This document shows, piece by piece, positions 24,545 through 35,817 of a stretch of DNA of 64,000 nucleotides (position 1 is its first letter; every line of letters begins with the position of its first letter). Below the pieces are notes generated by a model. That model was given only the letters and a program-made list of their open reading frames with translations, did not search any database and was not told the DNA's origin. Origin of the DNA: Phyllostachys edulis (taxonomy: Eukaryota > Streptophyta > Magnoliopsida > Poales > Poaceae); the NCBI GenBank assembly GCA_036346405.1, contig CM070559.1, positions 40,771,889-40,835,888 on the forward strand. Direction: 5' to 3'. Made by a program: the position numbers and the translations under genes.

Positions 24545-24958
24545 TCGGTAGTATCGGTGTGTTAACCGCGGTAATACCGCATTACGGAACGACCGGTTTA
24601 AGTAGAGCGGTGCTACCGGAGGTCTTTGTGAGAGCGTGGCAATTTTCTGGTATCGGTAGTACCGGCTTGGAAACCGCGGTACTACCGCGTAACGGTACAA
24701 CCGCTTGCTATTAAGTGGTATGGAAAAACCAGAACGAGTGCAAAATGGTCTTGGATTTCCTTGTGGAGCGGTATGACCGCAACTTGCTTGGCGGTAATAC
24801 CGCAATTCGGTATGACCGTGGTTTTTGCGGTATGGAAATTCCAGAGAGCTTGTTTTTAGGAGTTTTTGAGAATATTTCGAAATCGGTACGACCGCAATGC
24901 TGGAAGCGGTACTACCGTGAAGCGGTAGTACCGAGATTTATTTGGCGGTAGTACCGCA
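24545..24958. repeat. GCGGT-N3-ACCGC dyad array in solo LTR
   Basis: About 14 copies in 414 bp, several exact (GCGGTACTACCGC, GCGGTAATACCGC, GCGGTATGACCGC, GCGGTAGTACCGC). They start about 115 bases into the LTR, some 700-1100 bases upstream of its TATA box. A second small group of about four lies at 26219-26305, near the LTR 3' end. Confidence 0.9.
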
Positions 24959-25640
24959 TGTGAACTAAAAGCTGTTTTTCCCGTAAGTTTGAGTTGGGGA
25001 TAAGTCATATCCTTGTTTGCCATTGCATATGTGTTGCATATTGCATGTTTTCAGCTAATGTGGGTCAAGTTGTGAAGAACTTATTCCCGGAGATGATTTC
25101 TTGGTCTATTGCTGTGCAGGTGGCTTGCAGGTCAACGACGGTCAACGGCGAGGAGGATCGGGACTAAGCTTGGAGAGCTGAGGTCCAGAACGATCATGGA
25201 TGCCGGGTGAAGTCAAGTGACTCAAGCATGGCGCAGATTGGACGAGGTTGATCGAACAGGCAGTTCGATGCAGCTGGTTGAATCAAGCGGCACGGGGGTC
25301 GGTGCAAGTGCCTTGGAGGTTCCGATGGGATTCGGATGGGAGAGACTTGCCGACATGATGAGAGCCGTTGATCAACCTACACATGGCGGAGCAGGCGATT
25401 GCTTCGACAGGATTGGACTCGGTCCACGGAGAAGGATCGAGAAGGGGTATTTTGGTAATTTCACCAAATACCGCCTTTGTGACTTGTTGACTAAACCGCG
25501 GCGCGGGTCGGCGCTTGAAGAAGTGGTATAGGTCAATCAAAGTCGAAGATGACGCTTTGAGATGCGTGCGTGAGTTAATCCATTGTGTGTTAGGGTTTAA
25601 TGGGTGCCCTAATAGAATATTCCTAGAATCTAGCCTCCAC

Positions 25641-25647
25641 TATATAA
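25641..25647 (+). promoter_or_regulatory. TATA box of solo LTR
   Basis: CTCCACTATATAAGCAC in the middle of the LTR. The same position carries TATAAATA on the minus strand in the related LTRs (33868-33875, 45593-45600, 53585-53592), supporting a conserved U3 promoter. Confidence 0.75.
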
Positions 25648-26414
25648 GCACTTGGTGCTGTGTGTTTTGCAAGGTGAAAAAAGAACTGAACGTAGAGAAA
25701 CACGAGAGTGATTCTTAGGGTTTTTGGAGAGCTAGGGTTTAGGGATGGTTTGATCTGATGCTCATGTATTGAGTTGTGTCCTCCAAGATGGAGAGGCTGT
25801 AAACATCAACCATATGTTCGGATCAATCCAATCGTGGTTGTGAAAGTGAGTCTTTTTCGCTCTTTGTCTTCTGTTTTGGAAGTTTTTGCGATTTTGATGA
25901 TCCACTGGGTTACTCTCGATTCTCTCTGTTGCTTATGCTTGCTGTGACTTATGGGAGACCATCTAAGGTCATCTTGATCATCAATAGACCACAAGCAAGC
26001 CTAGAATCAGATTTGTGTTCTTGACCTGTTCTTGAACCAAACTTTATCAAATCTGAAAAAGGTCAAGTCTTTGACGTGGATCTGTTGAATAGATGATTGG
26101 AATAGGTTCCTGTTATTCTCTAGATGATATGTTTCAAGTTTGATTAGTTTTGGTTGGTTAAAACTCAAGTTGATCAATCGTTTGGGTTTCTTTTCTCTGC
26201 TGTCGGTAAGTTCGTCAGGATAATCGGACATACCGCATCATGAACAGTGGTAGTACCGTCATGCGGTAGTACCGCGCCCATAATGGTGGTAGTGCCGATT
26301 TCGGTATTTTGCAGCAGAGGTTCTGATTTATTGTTGCTGCTCTTTGGGGATTGCAAAAATTGTTTGAGCTCCTATTCACCCCCCCTCTAGTCGCCTTTCC
26401 GGTACTACACATCG

Positions 26415-28085
26415 GTTGGCATCCGATACGGTCTCTTAGAAATAGGTGTTGTTCCCGGTACTAAATCAATAACGAACTCAATGTCATGATCTGGTGGCAT
26501 TCCTGGCAAATCTTCTGGAAAAACATTCGGATAGTCTCTGACAATAGGTACATCCTTTGAAGATACTGTCTTCAGACTATTAATTACTAAATGTACATGA
26601 CGCACTGTGGTGGCTAGAAACTCTACTTTCCTTCTATTGGTACCTTTGATTGTTACGGCTCTTCGGCCACAATATAACACAACTCTGTGCTTTGACAACC
26701 AATCCATACCAAGTATGACGTCTAAAGTATGAGTATCTAAGATAATGAGGTTGGCTAGAAACTCAACTCCAGAAATGAGTAACTTAGCTCCTAAACATGC
26801 CAAGTTAGAGCTTAACTCTGCTCCAGGCGACTGAACTAACAAATTATGCTTAAGATGCATAGTTTCCAAATTATTCTTGCTTGCAAAAACTCGAGAAACA
26901 AACGAATGTGAAGCTCCAAAATCAAACAAAAATGATGCAGGTACTGAGTTAATCATAAACTTATCCAGTACTACGTCGGGTGCTTCCTGAGCTCGTTCCA
27001 GGGTGATATAGTTGACACGGCCTCTAGCCACGGATTGTGGTGCTCCTCCGGCTTGACCGGCGACCTGAGGTGCTCCTTGGTTGTTGACTGGCACTGGCAT
27101 CTTTCCTGGGGCAGCTCTAAGGTTGAAACGAACTGGAGTCATTGTTCCCTTCTGAGGACAATTGTTAGAGAAATGTCCTAGCTCCCAGTAATTGTAGCAA
27201 AGTCTAGGGACACTCTGCCGGTTTCCCCCTAAATTGGGGTTGATTGAAATAGAATTATGAAAATTCTAAGAAGTTGGACGAGGTGCTGGTGTAGGTGCAG
27301 GAGTCTTAAATGAAGTTGTCATCCAATTCCTTTCGCTTATCTTCAAGGATAAGGGCCTTGTTGACCAATTCGTGGAAATCCAGAAAAGTATGAGCAATCA
27401 GACTGACCTGCAGTCCGATGTTTAGTCCTTTCAGAAAACAACTCTATCTGACCTTGTTAGTAGTGACATCCTCTGCGGCGTAACATGCAAGCTGAGAGAA
27501 CTTGCTGAGGTAATCGGACACTGTCATACCTCCTTGCTTAAGTGCACGGAACTCATTCTTTTTCAAGTCTATGATTCCCTCCGACACATGATACTGGCGA
27601 AAAGCTGTAGAGAACTCTTGCTAAGTAATGTTCTGCGAAGTCTCATGCGCAACATAAAATTTTTCCCACCATTCAGCAGCAATTCCTTCCATCTGATGGG
27701 TGGCATAGAAAACCTTCTCGTGATTGTTGCACTGAGTGATCAACAACTTGCTTTCAATCATGTGAAGCTAATTGTTAGCTTCCACTGGCGAAACACTTCC
27801 AGAAAAAGTCGGCGGGTAGGTTCTCATGAACTCCGCTAGCTTCAATTGTCCAAAGTGACCATGAGCAACTGGTGCTACATTATTGTTGTTGGCTTGATTA
27901 TTGTTCATGTTCTGCATTTGATTAATCATTGTATACATCATTTGAGTCTAGGCGACCATAAATGCTCCAAAATTCTACAAATCTATTGGGGGTGCTTGAG
28001 GTGGAACTGCTTTCGTAGGGGTCTGTTCATTTCCCTCTGCCCATTGGTTCCTAATCCACTGGCAGCAGTATTGCGAGTCTGAACC
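26415..28085 (-). pseudogene. chromovirus gag and protease
   Basis: The best open part, 26415-27142, encodes the protease and its link to RT: FLFDFGASHSFVS (active site normally D[ST]GA, here Phe at the second place), LILDTHTLDVILGMDWL-like sequence and FPEDLPGMPPDHDIEF. Upstream at about 27150-27230 is a degraded zinc knuckle (CYNYWELGHFSNNC, second Cys lost to Tyr). From about 27330 to 27850 broken frames keep capsid phrases such as AEFMRTYPPTFSGS and WWEKFYVAHE. The many breaks make it a pseudogene. It is joined to RT across the solo LTR. Confidence 0.85.
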
Positions 28086-28393
28086 ATCTAGCGAAAGCTC
28101 GAAGGAATTAGATAAGGTAGCAAGTACAAGGTAAGTTAAGAACTAAGCAGGGGTAGGATTAACTAAACAAACACAACACAAAGAACTCAACTGAAATAAC
28201 TATATATTAATAAGGGTCTTAGCATGGCTGCAACAAGTGCCTAAGGCCCTTGCAGCTCATACTGCACACAAGAAAATGAAAGCGGACCTAACACACAATC
28301 TACCGTCTAAAGGACGACACTTCTAATTTTAAGCTGACATGGTTCTCACACACTGAGCCTCAACTGACTAAGCCTAATTCTTGGCTAACTCAC

Positions 28394-29068
28394 TTACTGA
28401 GGTAACCTCCACAACCACGATGACACTCTTCCCATCGTCAGAGGTCGGCAAATGAAAGCAGCATCCTCACGAACCGTCCCGATGACTGGCGGGGCAATAG
28501 GAATAGGTGGCTTGGGTGCAGGCACGACTGACTCTGGCTCCTTAGGCTCCTGGGCATACAAAGCTTCCTCCAGCTCTTCAATCCTTTCTTCTGCATGCTG
28601 CAGTGTCTCGTAGGCTCCTTGCAGTTCTGCGGTAGTAGTCTCCAAGGCTTCCTCTTGGACGGCGACAAAGTGAGCAAGGTGAACCACATAAGCATCTTCT
28701 TCTCCATCGGTGGATGAGTATCGAGCTGGACGATCCACTGCGGAGGTAGGGGGATGAAGGCGAAAGATAGAACCCTTCAACTCATTGGCGTAGACGTTGC
28801 ACACTCGCAGGATGGCAAGACGTGAAGCCTCATGGATCCCTTCATCGAAGATGATCCTCCGAACAGTGATGTTCATGGGACGACTGACCTTGGTATCCTT
28901 TTGGGCGTAGATAGTCAATCGACACAGCACACCACGACTCTGACCATTCACCATCCAGTTGGCGTCTTGGTAGAGTGGCCTCTCAAATCCTCCAAGTGCT
29001 TGTAGAATCTTCCACAACTTAGCAGCGAAACCTCTTGTACGCCCTCCATAGGTCTGAAGCTGTTCCAC
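28394..29068 (-). CDS. upstream ORF of gypsy element, function unknown
   Basis: An intact 224-residue frame between the PBS (29265) and gag. The N-terminal part contains NGQSRGVLCRLTIYAQK and a stretch resembling proteins annotated in grass gypsy elements upstream of gag. Residues about 130-175 form a Glu/Leu-rich coiled coil (ERIEELEEAL), followed by a Pro-rich segment (PKPPIPIAPP). Tekay-type elements normally begin gag soon after the PBS, so this extra frame is unusual. It may belong to the element of LTR B2 rather than to the pol on its left. No catalytic motif is seen. 28086-28393 between it and gag holds nothing recognisable. Confidence 0.6.
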   Translation of the reverse strand: MEQLQTYGGRTRGFAAKLWKILQALGGFERPLYQDANWMVNGQSRGVLCRLTIYAQKDTKVSRPMNITVRRIIFDEGIHEASRLAILRVCNVYANELKGSIFRLHPPTSAVDRPARYSSTDGEEDAYVVHLAHFVAVQEEALETTTAELQGAYETLQHAEERIEELEEALYAQEPKEPESVVPAPKPPIPIAPPVIGTVREDAAFICRPLTMGRVSSWLWRLPQ

Positions 29069-29264
29069 CTAACAAAGACAGGCAAAAGGTAAGAACCCAC
29101 ATAAAATCTGCGAAGAGGAGATTTTTAGCAATAGACGATCCAAGAGAGAGATAAGCGGAGTTAAGCAATTCATTAATCTTGCAAGTTAATTTTTACTTTA
29201 TAAAATAGTTTTGAACTTCTTAAAGACAGCCGATCTAATTAAGGTCAAGACCTATAGTCGGTGT

Positions 29265-29277
29265 GGCTCTAATACCA
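29265..29277 (-). other. primer binding site next to LTR B2
   Basis: Minus-strand TGGTATTAGAGCC, one transition away from the initiator-Met sequence TGGTATCAGAGCC, four bases from the start of LTR B2. It makes B2 the 5' LTR of whatever lies to its left. Confidence 0.82.
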
Positions 29278-30180
29278 CTTCTGTAGGGGACCCAAATATG
29301 TAAATCTAGACCCTCTGTGTATAACGCACTAGTCTAGGATCACGCTAGTGCAAACAGTGTCAACATAGATGAATCTCATTCCACACAAGATGAATATAAG
29401 AATAAACGACTAATTTAATTAATAAATAACGGTTGTGACCTTATGGTCGAGTTTACATTTATTAAGCCACGCAGGGCTAACACTAAATAAAGAAACAAAA
29501 GCAACTCCAGCGGAAACCCATCGACTTGCCACAGGCAACCAACTGGGATCAAGACCTAACGATCACCATCCTCGTGAAAATCCTCCTCGAAAGCAGACGA
29601 AGACTCCTCCACTTCAGCTGAATGATTGCAGCAAGAATGAGTACTGCGAGTACTCAACAAGTTGTACCACAGAATCCAATTATAGATGATAGTTTATTCC
29701 AAAGAAAATAGCTTCTATGGTTATTTTGCAATAAGACAACATTTGCAATTAGATACAAGTAATAGATTGAAAGCGAAATTTAAAACGAATAAACAATAAT
29801 TGTTGAACAGTTATTTTCACAAGGACACGAAGCCTAATCCATTTCTTTCACACAGCCATATGAGTTTAAATCACACAACTGTCCTTTTCCAAATGTTTTA
29901 TAAAAATCTACCCCTCGTGTGAAATCTCCGAGCATGTCCATGACCGTGAACACGGCTATTCGAATAGATTTATTAACACTCTACAGAGGTTTGTACACTT
30001 TACCCACAAGATATAACCAATGTAGCTAGCACCAATCATAACAAAACTTTTTCGAAACTTCACCCTAACGATTGACCATCCTAATGTGTTTTACCGTCGT
30101 ACCAACTCTAATGAAGTGCTTAGGTCCGACGCACACCGTTGGACCTGGAAACGACGAACCACTTATAAGTGTGACCCGAC

Positions 30181-30747
30181 TAGGGATGGCAACGGGGCCA
30201 TTCCCCAGCGGGGAGTGGTGAAACATCCCCGTCCCTGAGAGAAGAAAAAATCCTTGTTCTCCGCCCCCATCCCTGTCCTAGGGTGCTATTCTCCCCCATT
30301 CCCCATCCCCGTCGGGTTATCGGGGCCCATGGGGACCAAGACCCAAAAATTAGATCTCCAACCTCTCCTACATAGACACATATAGAGACGATAGAATGAG
30401 TGTTCCAAATCACTTAAACAATCCTTATCAGTGTTCAAATGAAGAATTCCAACAATATTATCAAAGATGGTGTCCCAACTCCCAAGCAAATAAGCAAGCA
30501 AACCCTTAAAGATTTAAACAATACGGTAGTGGGCTAGTGACTCACATGTCATAGGGTTATCGGGGGCCCCTGCAGGCAGTGGGGATGGGGAGTAGGGGAA
30601 TGGCCCCGGCCCCGGCCCCGTTTCACCCGATGGGGAATTGTATTTTCATATTAGCATTCCCGTGGGAGGAGAAATAGCCCCAACCCCGGCCTCTAATGGG
30701 TGAATTCCCTGTTGGGGAACGGCGAATGGGGCCCATTGCCATCCCTA
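30181..30747. mobile_element. short non-autonomous hAT element
   Basis: Termini TAGGGATGGCAACGGGG and CCCATTGCCATCCCTA with perfect 8-bp TSD GACCCGAC (30173-30180 and 30748-30755). GGGGCCATTCCCC-type palindromes are near both ends. At 567 bp it has no transposase. Same terminal family as 12618-13664 but a different interior. Confidence 0.94.
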
Positions 30748-32983
30748 GACCCGACATAGTAGTACACACTACCACCCTGGCACACAGTCTAACCTACGTG
30801 CCTAAGTAGTCAATGCCAAGATTCCGTAGCTTACTAAGTTAGGTCTGTCCCATACCAGACATGTGATCGTACAATTATGGCTCAGTTCAATGGCGTACAA
30901 AGTTAAGTCCTTAATTGACCAAGGCGAGACTGCCAATTACTACCAACTATCTCATTTATATTTTCCCAAGCACACAGTTCTACCATATCATAATTCTTTC
31001 CACTCGTCTCAGTCTAAATCTTTTTCCACCCTATTGGTTAAGTGCAACATATGCCATCAACAAGTAACAACACACAACACACATTTATTACACAAAGTTC
31101 CATAATTACTTAGTCAAGTTTAGATTTGCAACTCAAAATGATATCAATAATCCATTGCATGGCTAAGCAGAATATTCGTGTCTAACCAACCCACGTTGGT
31201 GCTATGATAATACCAACTAATAATTAACCAAGCTAGGGTGACAAAAGTTCTTGATAATATAATAGGCAAGGTGGATATAATCAAATGGGTGTATAACTAA
31301 TCCCAAAACATTTAAAGAATTAAATAATTGAACTAACATGCAATAATTTGAATCAAAGTAATTTTAGAAAACTGGGTTCGATATGGTCAAAGGTACAACT
31401 TGCCTTGAAACAAGTCTTGGTATTGGTCTTGAGCTGGATCAACTCCTCCCTAAAATACTCCCAAAGTATTAACGTCTACTCACAAATGAAAGAGAAAAAC
31501 CAAATAGATACAAAATAGAGCAACAAATAAACTCCAAAAATTAAATTAAAAAAATCTCAAGAAGGTAGAGCTTGAATTTAGATGAATTTAGAAACTTGAA
31601 TGGGTTAAATAAAAATTCGTATGAGGCAGAATGAGCTCTGAAAGATTTAAATCTAAGTAAAAGAGAAAGAAAATAATATCTCGAATTTTCAGAATTTCCT
31701 TTCTAAAGGAAATTCCAAAATATTGCATCAGCATGACGTCAACAATAATTTCTGAATTAAAAGAAAACCCAGAAAATAAGAAACAAAGGCTGACATATGG
31801 GACCCTTGGTCTACATATGGACCAAGTCCATGGCTCTGGCTCGGTTCATGGTGGACCGGGTGCACATGGTGAGTGCATGACATGTGGGTCCTGCATGTCA
31901 TTGGATCAGGGCTTGAGTTCACCACATGGGGTGCCACACAGTGTTGATAAGGATGACACGTGGGTGATGGTGCTGAGGTGTAATGCCACGACGGCTTGAT
32001 GACGGCGACACTTTGGGACCACCGAGGGACTTCGGCGAATGGCGACTTGCCGACGATGACGAGGGTCAGAATCTAGACAAAGGGAGCACAGGGAACGCGA
32101 TGACGCAATTGATTCTCATCGGAGACTATCACAGCGGCGGCGGTGAGGCTCAAGGTGGTAGAGCGGCGAGGCTTACGGCGGTGATGCAAAAGCGACGATC
32201 TTCCAGGGACAATAAGGCGTGCATAGGATAGAACACGAGACGACGAAGCTAGGGAGGTAGATGATGGCGCTCGGGACTCATGGACGGTGAAGAAATCAAC
32301 GGTCGAATGAAGATGGAAGAGAAAAAGAAAAAGCTTTAATTCCTAGCAACGGCGATTCCTTGCTCCAATTGGCTTCTCCTGGGGGTTGGCAATGACGAGG
32401 TGTCTTGACATGAACGGGATCGTCGGAGAAGCTACACAGTGACAGCGTGATGAGCTTGACCTTCAGCTTCAATGGCGGTGGTGACGAACTAGAGAGGGGT
32501 GGCTAGGGCTAGGGTTTTCGGGGCGAGGGCGGCTCAGGGTGAGGAAGCGAAGGGGGTCGGCTAGCTTTTAAAGGCAGTAGAGGGGAGGATCCAGAATGGG
32601 GACGGTGGCGCTATGTGTCGGGGACGGACACAACAAGGAGATCAGGACGAAGACGAAGGCAAAGTGTGTGGGCGAGCGGGCTGGCGCGGAGATGGGCTGG
32701 CAAAAAACGGGCACGACTTCGGAGAGAATGGGCCGGGGAATAGGAAATTCAGCCCAAAGGATTTACTGAGATTTTAATTAGCTTTTGCATTTTAGAAATA
32801 CCAGAAAATCCAAATGGCAAATTAAAAATAGCAAATGAACTCGAAAAAATTCTAGAAAAATCTATAAAATATTTCCAAGCACAAAGAACTCAAATAAAAT
32901 AGTTTTGGAATTAATTGATATTCAGATTAGTCACATCAAATTGCTTTGACATTCGAAAGTCTCATTTAAGCTTGATCAAATTC

Positions 32984-34892
32984 TGTTGGACCAAAACGGC
33001 GACTAGAGAGAGGGGGTGAATAGGAGCACTATCTCTTTTTCGCTTTGATCGGATTCAATAAGATCTTGACTCCAATAGCTATGAGAGCTATGAAGATCAA
33101 TAGATAAGCATAGCGGAAGACTAGAACTGAATCCAATTCAAACCCCCAAAAGAAACAGCCAAAACACAAAAGACACCAAAATCGGTACTACCGCAGTATA
33201 ACCAGTGGTACTGCCTATAATCGGTACTACCGTAGTGTACAGAGAGGAACTACCGCTCTGCGGTACTACCGCAGGCACAGGTGCGGAACTACTGATTATC
33301 CTGGAAGTCAGCACGAGAACGAAATCCAAAATTGGTATAACTTTTGATCCACAACTCCAAACTTCACGAAATTTGAAACATACCTTCTCTAGGATATCAG
33401 GAACCTATTCTAACCAAAGATCATGAAGATCATTGCCAAAGTTCCAACCTTTTTCGATTTGAGTGAAGGTTGCTTCAAAACCGAGTTTGAAACCCAAATA
33501 TGATATAAAGCCTGCTCGTGGGTCAAGGATGATCAAGATGATCTTAGAAGCACTCCCACATGTTACAGCAAGCAAGATCACCATAAGAAACCAAAGGAAA
33601 ACCAACGAATCATCGAAAGCCCAAAATCACCAAAAGAGATAGAACAAGAACAAAGATAGAGCCATCTTGAGGAATCTTGCTTGGATTGATTTGAGATTGA
33701 ATTTGGTTTACAGCCACTCCATCTTGGAGGACAAAACTCAATACATTAGCACACAATCAATCCAACTCTCTAGAACCCTAACCTCTCTACTTTTCTCTCC
33801 TAACCCTAAAACACAAAACTAGGGTTTAGAATACAAGGATTGGAAGGTGCTGGCGAGCACCCTCCCCTATTTATAGTGGAGGCTAGCTTCTAGAAGGTTT
33901 TCCCTAATGGGCACCCGTTAAGCCCACACACAAACGGATTTCACTTACACACGCATTTTAAAACGTCGTCTTCGTCTCCTCTTGACCTAAACCGCTTCTC
34001 CTTGCGCCGTTTTGCGCCGTGAGTAAGTAAAAGGTCACCAAGGCGGTATTTAGGTGAAGTTACCAAAATACCCCTTCTCGGTCTTTCTCCGAAGACAGAG
34101 TCCAATCTTCATGAAACAATCCCATGCTTCGCCACATGTAGGTTGATCAACGGCTCTCTTCATGTCGGCAAGTCTCTCCCATCCGACTCCCACCGAAACC
34201 ACCATGGCACCTACACTGACCCCCGCACCACTTGATCCGACCCGTCGCACCGAACTACCCGTTCGGTCATCCTTGTCCATTTTGCGCTATGCTTGAGTCC
34301 ATTGACTTCACCCGGCATCCTCGATCGTTCTGAATCTCAGCTCTCAAGCCTAGTCCCGATCATCCTCACTGTTGACCGTCGTTGACCTCCAAGCAACCTA
34401 CACAACAATAGACCAAGAAATCGTTTCCGGGAACAAGTTCTTCGCAACTTGACCCACGTTAGTCAAAACATGCATCGTGCAACACATATGCACTGAAACC
34501 CATGAACTTGACCAAACGAAAAACCATTTCATCAAGTCGATTGACATACAGAATGCAATCGGTACTATCGCCATGTAACCACCAGTACTACCGCACTGCG
34601 GTAGTACCGCTCCAATAATTGTGGTCATACCGATTCTCATAGAAGACCAAAAATTCAAGAAGGCACGTTCTTTGGAAAATCCATACCACCAACTAAAAGC
34701 TGGTATTACCGCACTACGATACTACCGCTCTACCATTGCGGTCATACTGCGTGGCGGTCATACTGCACGTTACCTGCCGGTACTACCGAAAATCCTGACT
34801 TTGCTAAAAACAGAAGATTCGACAAACTTTAAGAACCATTACCAATTATTTCATCATCCTAAGATCGTGAGCATATCCCCATGATATCCACA
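32984..34892 (-). mobile_element. solo LTR, minus orientation
   Basis: TGTTGGACC...GATATCCACA, 1909 bp, perfect TSD AATTC (32979-32983 and 34893-34897). It shows the ACTAGAGAGAGGGGGTG end, minus-strand TATA (33868-33875) and GCGGT-N3-ACCGC dyads near 33183-33300 and 34560-34795. Same superfamily as 24431-26409 and the LTRs of the 44485-55088 element. Confidence 0.93.
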
Positions 34893-34975
34893 AATTCAAA
34901 TAAAATTTGGTGAATTTTTCTAAAGGACTAAACTACTGAAAAGGGTTTTAAAACTCAGAAAATTAGGATGTTACA

Positions 34976-35817
34976 ATGACCCACCATGACATGAGGCCGC
35001 GACGACTGACACGTACCCCACCCAGCTGGACTACACATTTCATCGCGTGGTACGTATTGAACAATCCATACTTCTCATTACTACGTGTGTTTTCGGTTTC
35101 TATCTTGCTAATTATGTATACAGAATGATCTCAAATGGGAGACGCACGAGTTGGCGACCTCTGCATGTAGTCTAACGCTCAGGGAGCACTTCAGCACAGT
35201 GAGGCAGGAGATCAGACATACATCAAACTTATGTCGTGACGTAGGCCGAGGGACGTGGTGGACCCACCTATGCGTGGACAGGGGGGTGAGCCACATTGCA
35301 TCACACCCCACGGCTCCTCACCCGAACGTGGCGAGAGGGTCCTTGTGGCACCGTGCTGGGAGTACCCAGCGCCAACACAGTTCGCAAGTACACCTAAAAT
35401 AGTTACGTCTGGTTGTTAATTTCGAGCTCTACTAGTTATTAACAGCATTTTCTTCTGACAGGTCCTCAGCACCATTCGTACTTGGGGTAGGACTACGCCG
35501 AGTCGTCCGCTGCGATGTAGCAACTAGGTATGTCTATCTTGTTTACATGCATGACATACTATTTCAGCATTTCCTTCTTGTTTGCATGCATAACGTATTG
35601 TTCCATAGGTCGTAGACCCCTATGGGACGAGGAGCTAGTATCCCAAGAGGGAGCATACTCCGGGGACTACGAGTTCGACTAGGAGTGGGAACTACAGCGA
35701 GAGAGTATTGGGCCTTCACACGGCGAGAGCAGTCAGGTCTTCATTGGGGCTTCACAACTGCACTGTGCACCTAGAGCAAGCCAGTCGACACATCACCCTC
35801 TTGGGACTGTTGGGTCA
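34976..35817 (+). pseudogene. MULE1 PMD gene, downstream exons
   Basis: Continuation of the exon cut at 16474 (34976-35049, containing ATTDTYPTQLDYTFHRV), then exons at about 35124-35387 (LREHFSTVRQEIRHTS), 35462-35527 and 35609-35817, with donors GTACGT, GTACAC, GTATGT and acceptors GTATACAG, CTGACAG, TTCCATAG. The order and phases fit the 3' part of a transposon PMD gene. In-frame stops (for example PP*H) show decay. It is cut again at 35817 by a solo LTR with TSD GGGAC. Confidence 0.75.

Larger units (their letters stand above)
24431..26409 (+). mobile_element. solo LTR, plus orientation, in chromovirus RT
   Basis: TGTGAACACC...GGTACTACA, 1979 bp, flanked by a perfect TSD CATCG (24426-24430 and 26410-26414). 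Its end (CACCCCCCCTCTAGTCGCC) is the complement of the start of the LTRs at 32984, 44485 and 52459, so it is the same superfamily. The insertion lies between RPYRMPTD and ELVEMKKQI of the RT region. It contains a TATA box at 25641 and 13-nt dyads near both ends. Open frames inside it look accidental. Confidence 0.94.
29282..34975 (-). mobile_element. 5' LTR B2 with two nested insertions
   Basis: TGTAGGGGACCC...GGATGTTACA. Removing the hAT (30181-30747 plus one TSD) and the solo LTR (32984-34892 plus one TSD) leaves about 3.2 kb, the size of B1. It shares nearly all of its sequence with B1 in the same order. The flank beyond 34975 (ATGAC) is not a duplicate of the flank left of B1 (GACAC). Open frames inside have no recognisable products. 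Confidence 0.88.

Noticed and set aside
24545..24958. Regularly repeated palindromes as a CRISPR array
   Set aside because: The genome is a plant nuclear one, the repeat is 13 nt with irregular spacing, and the array sits in a retrotransposon LTR.
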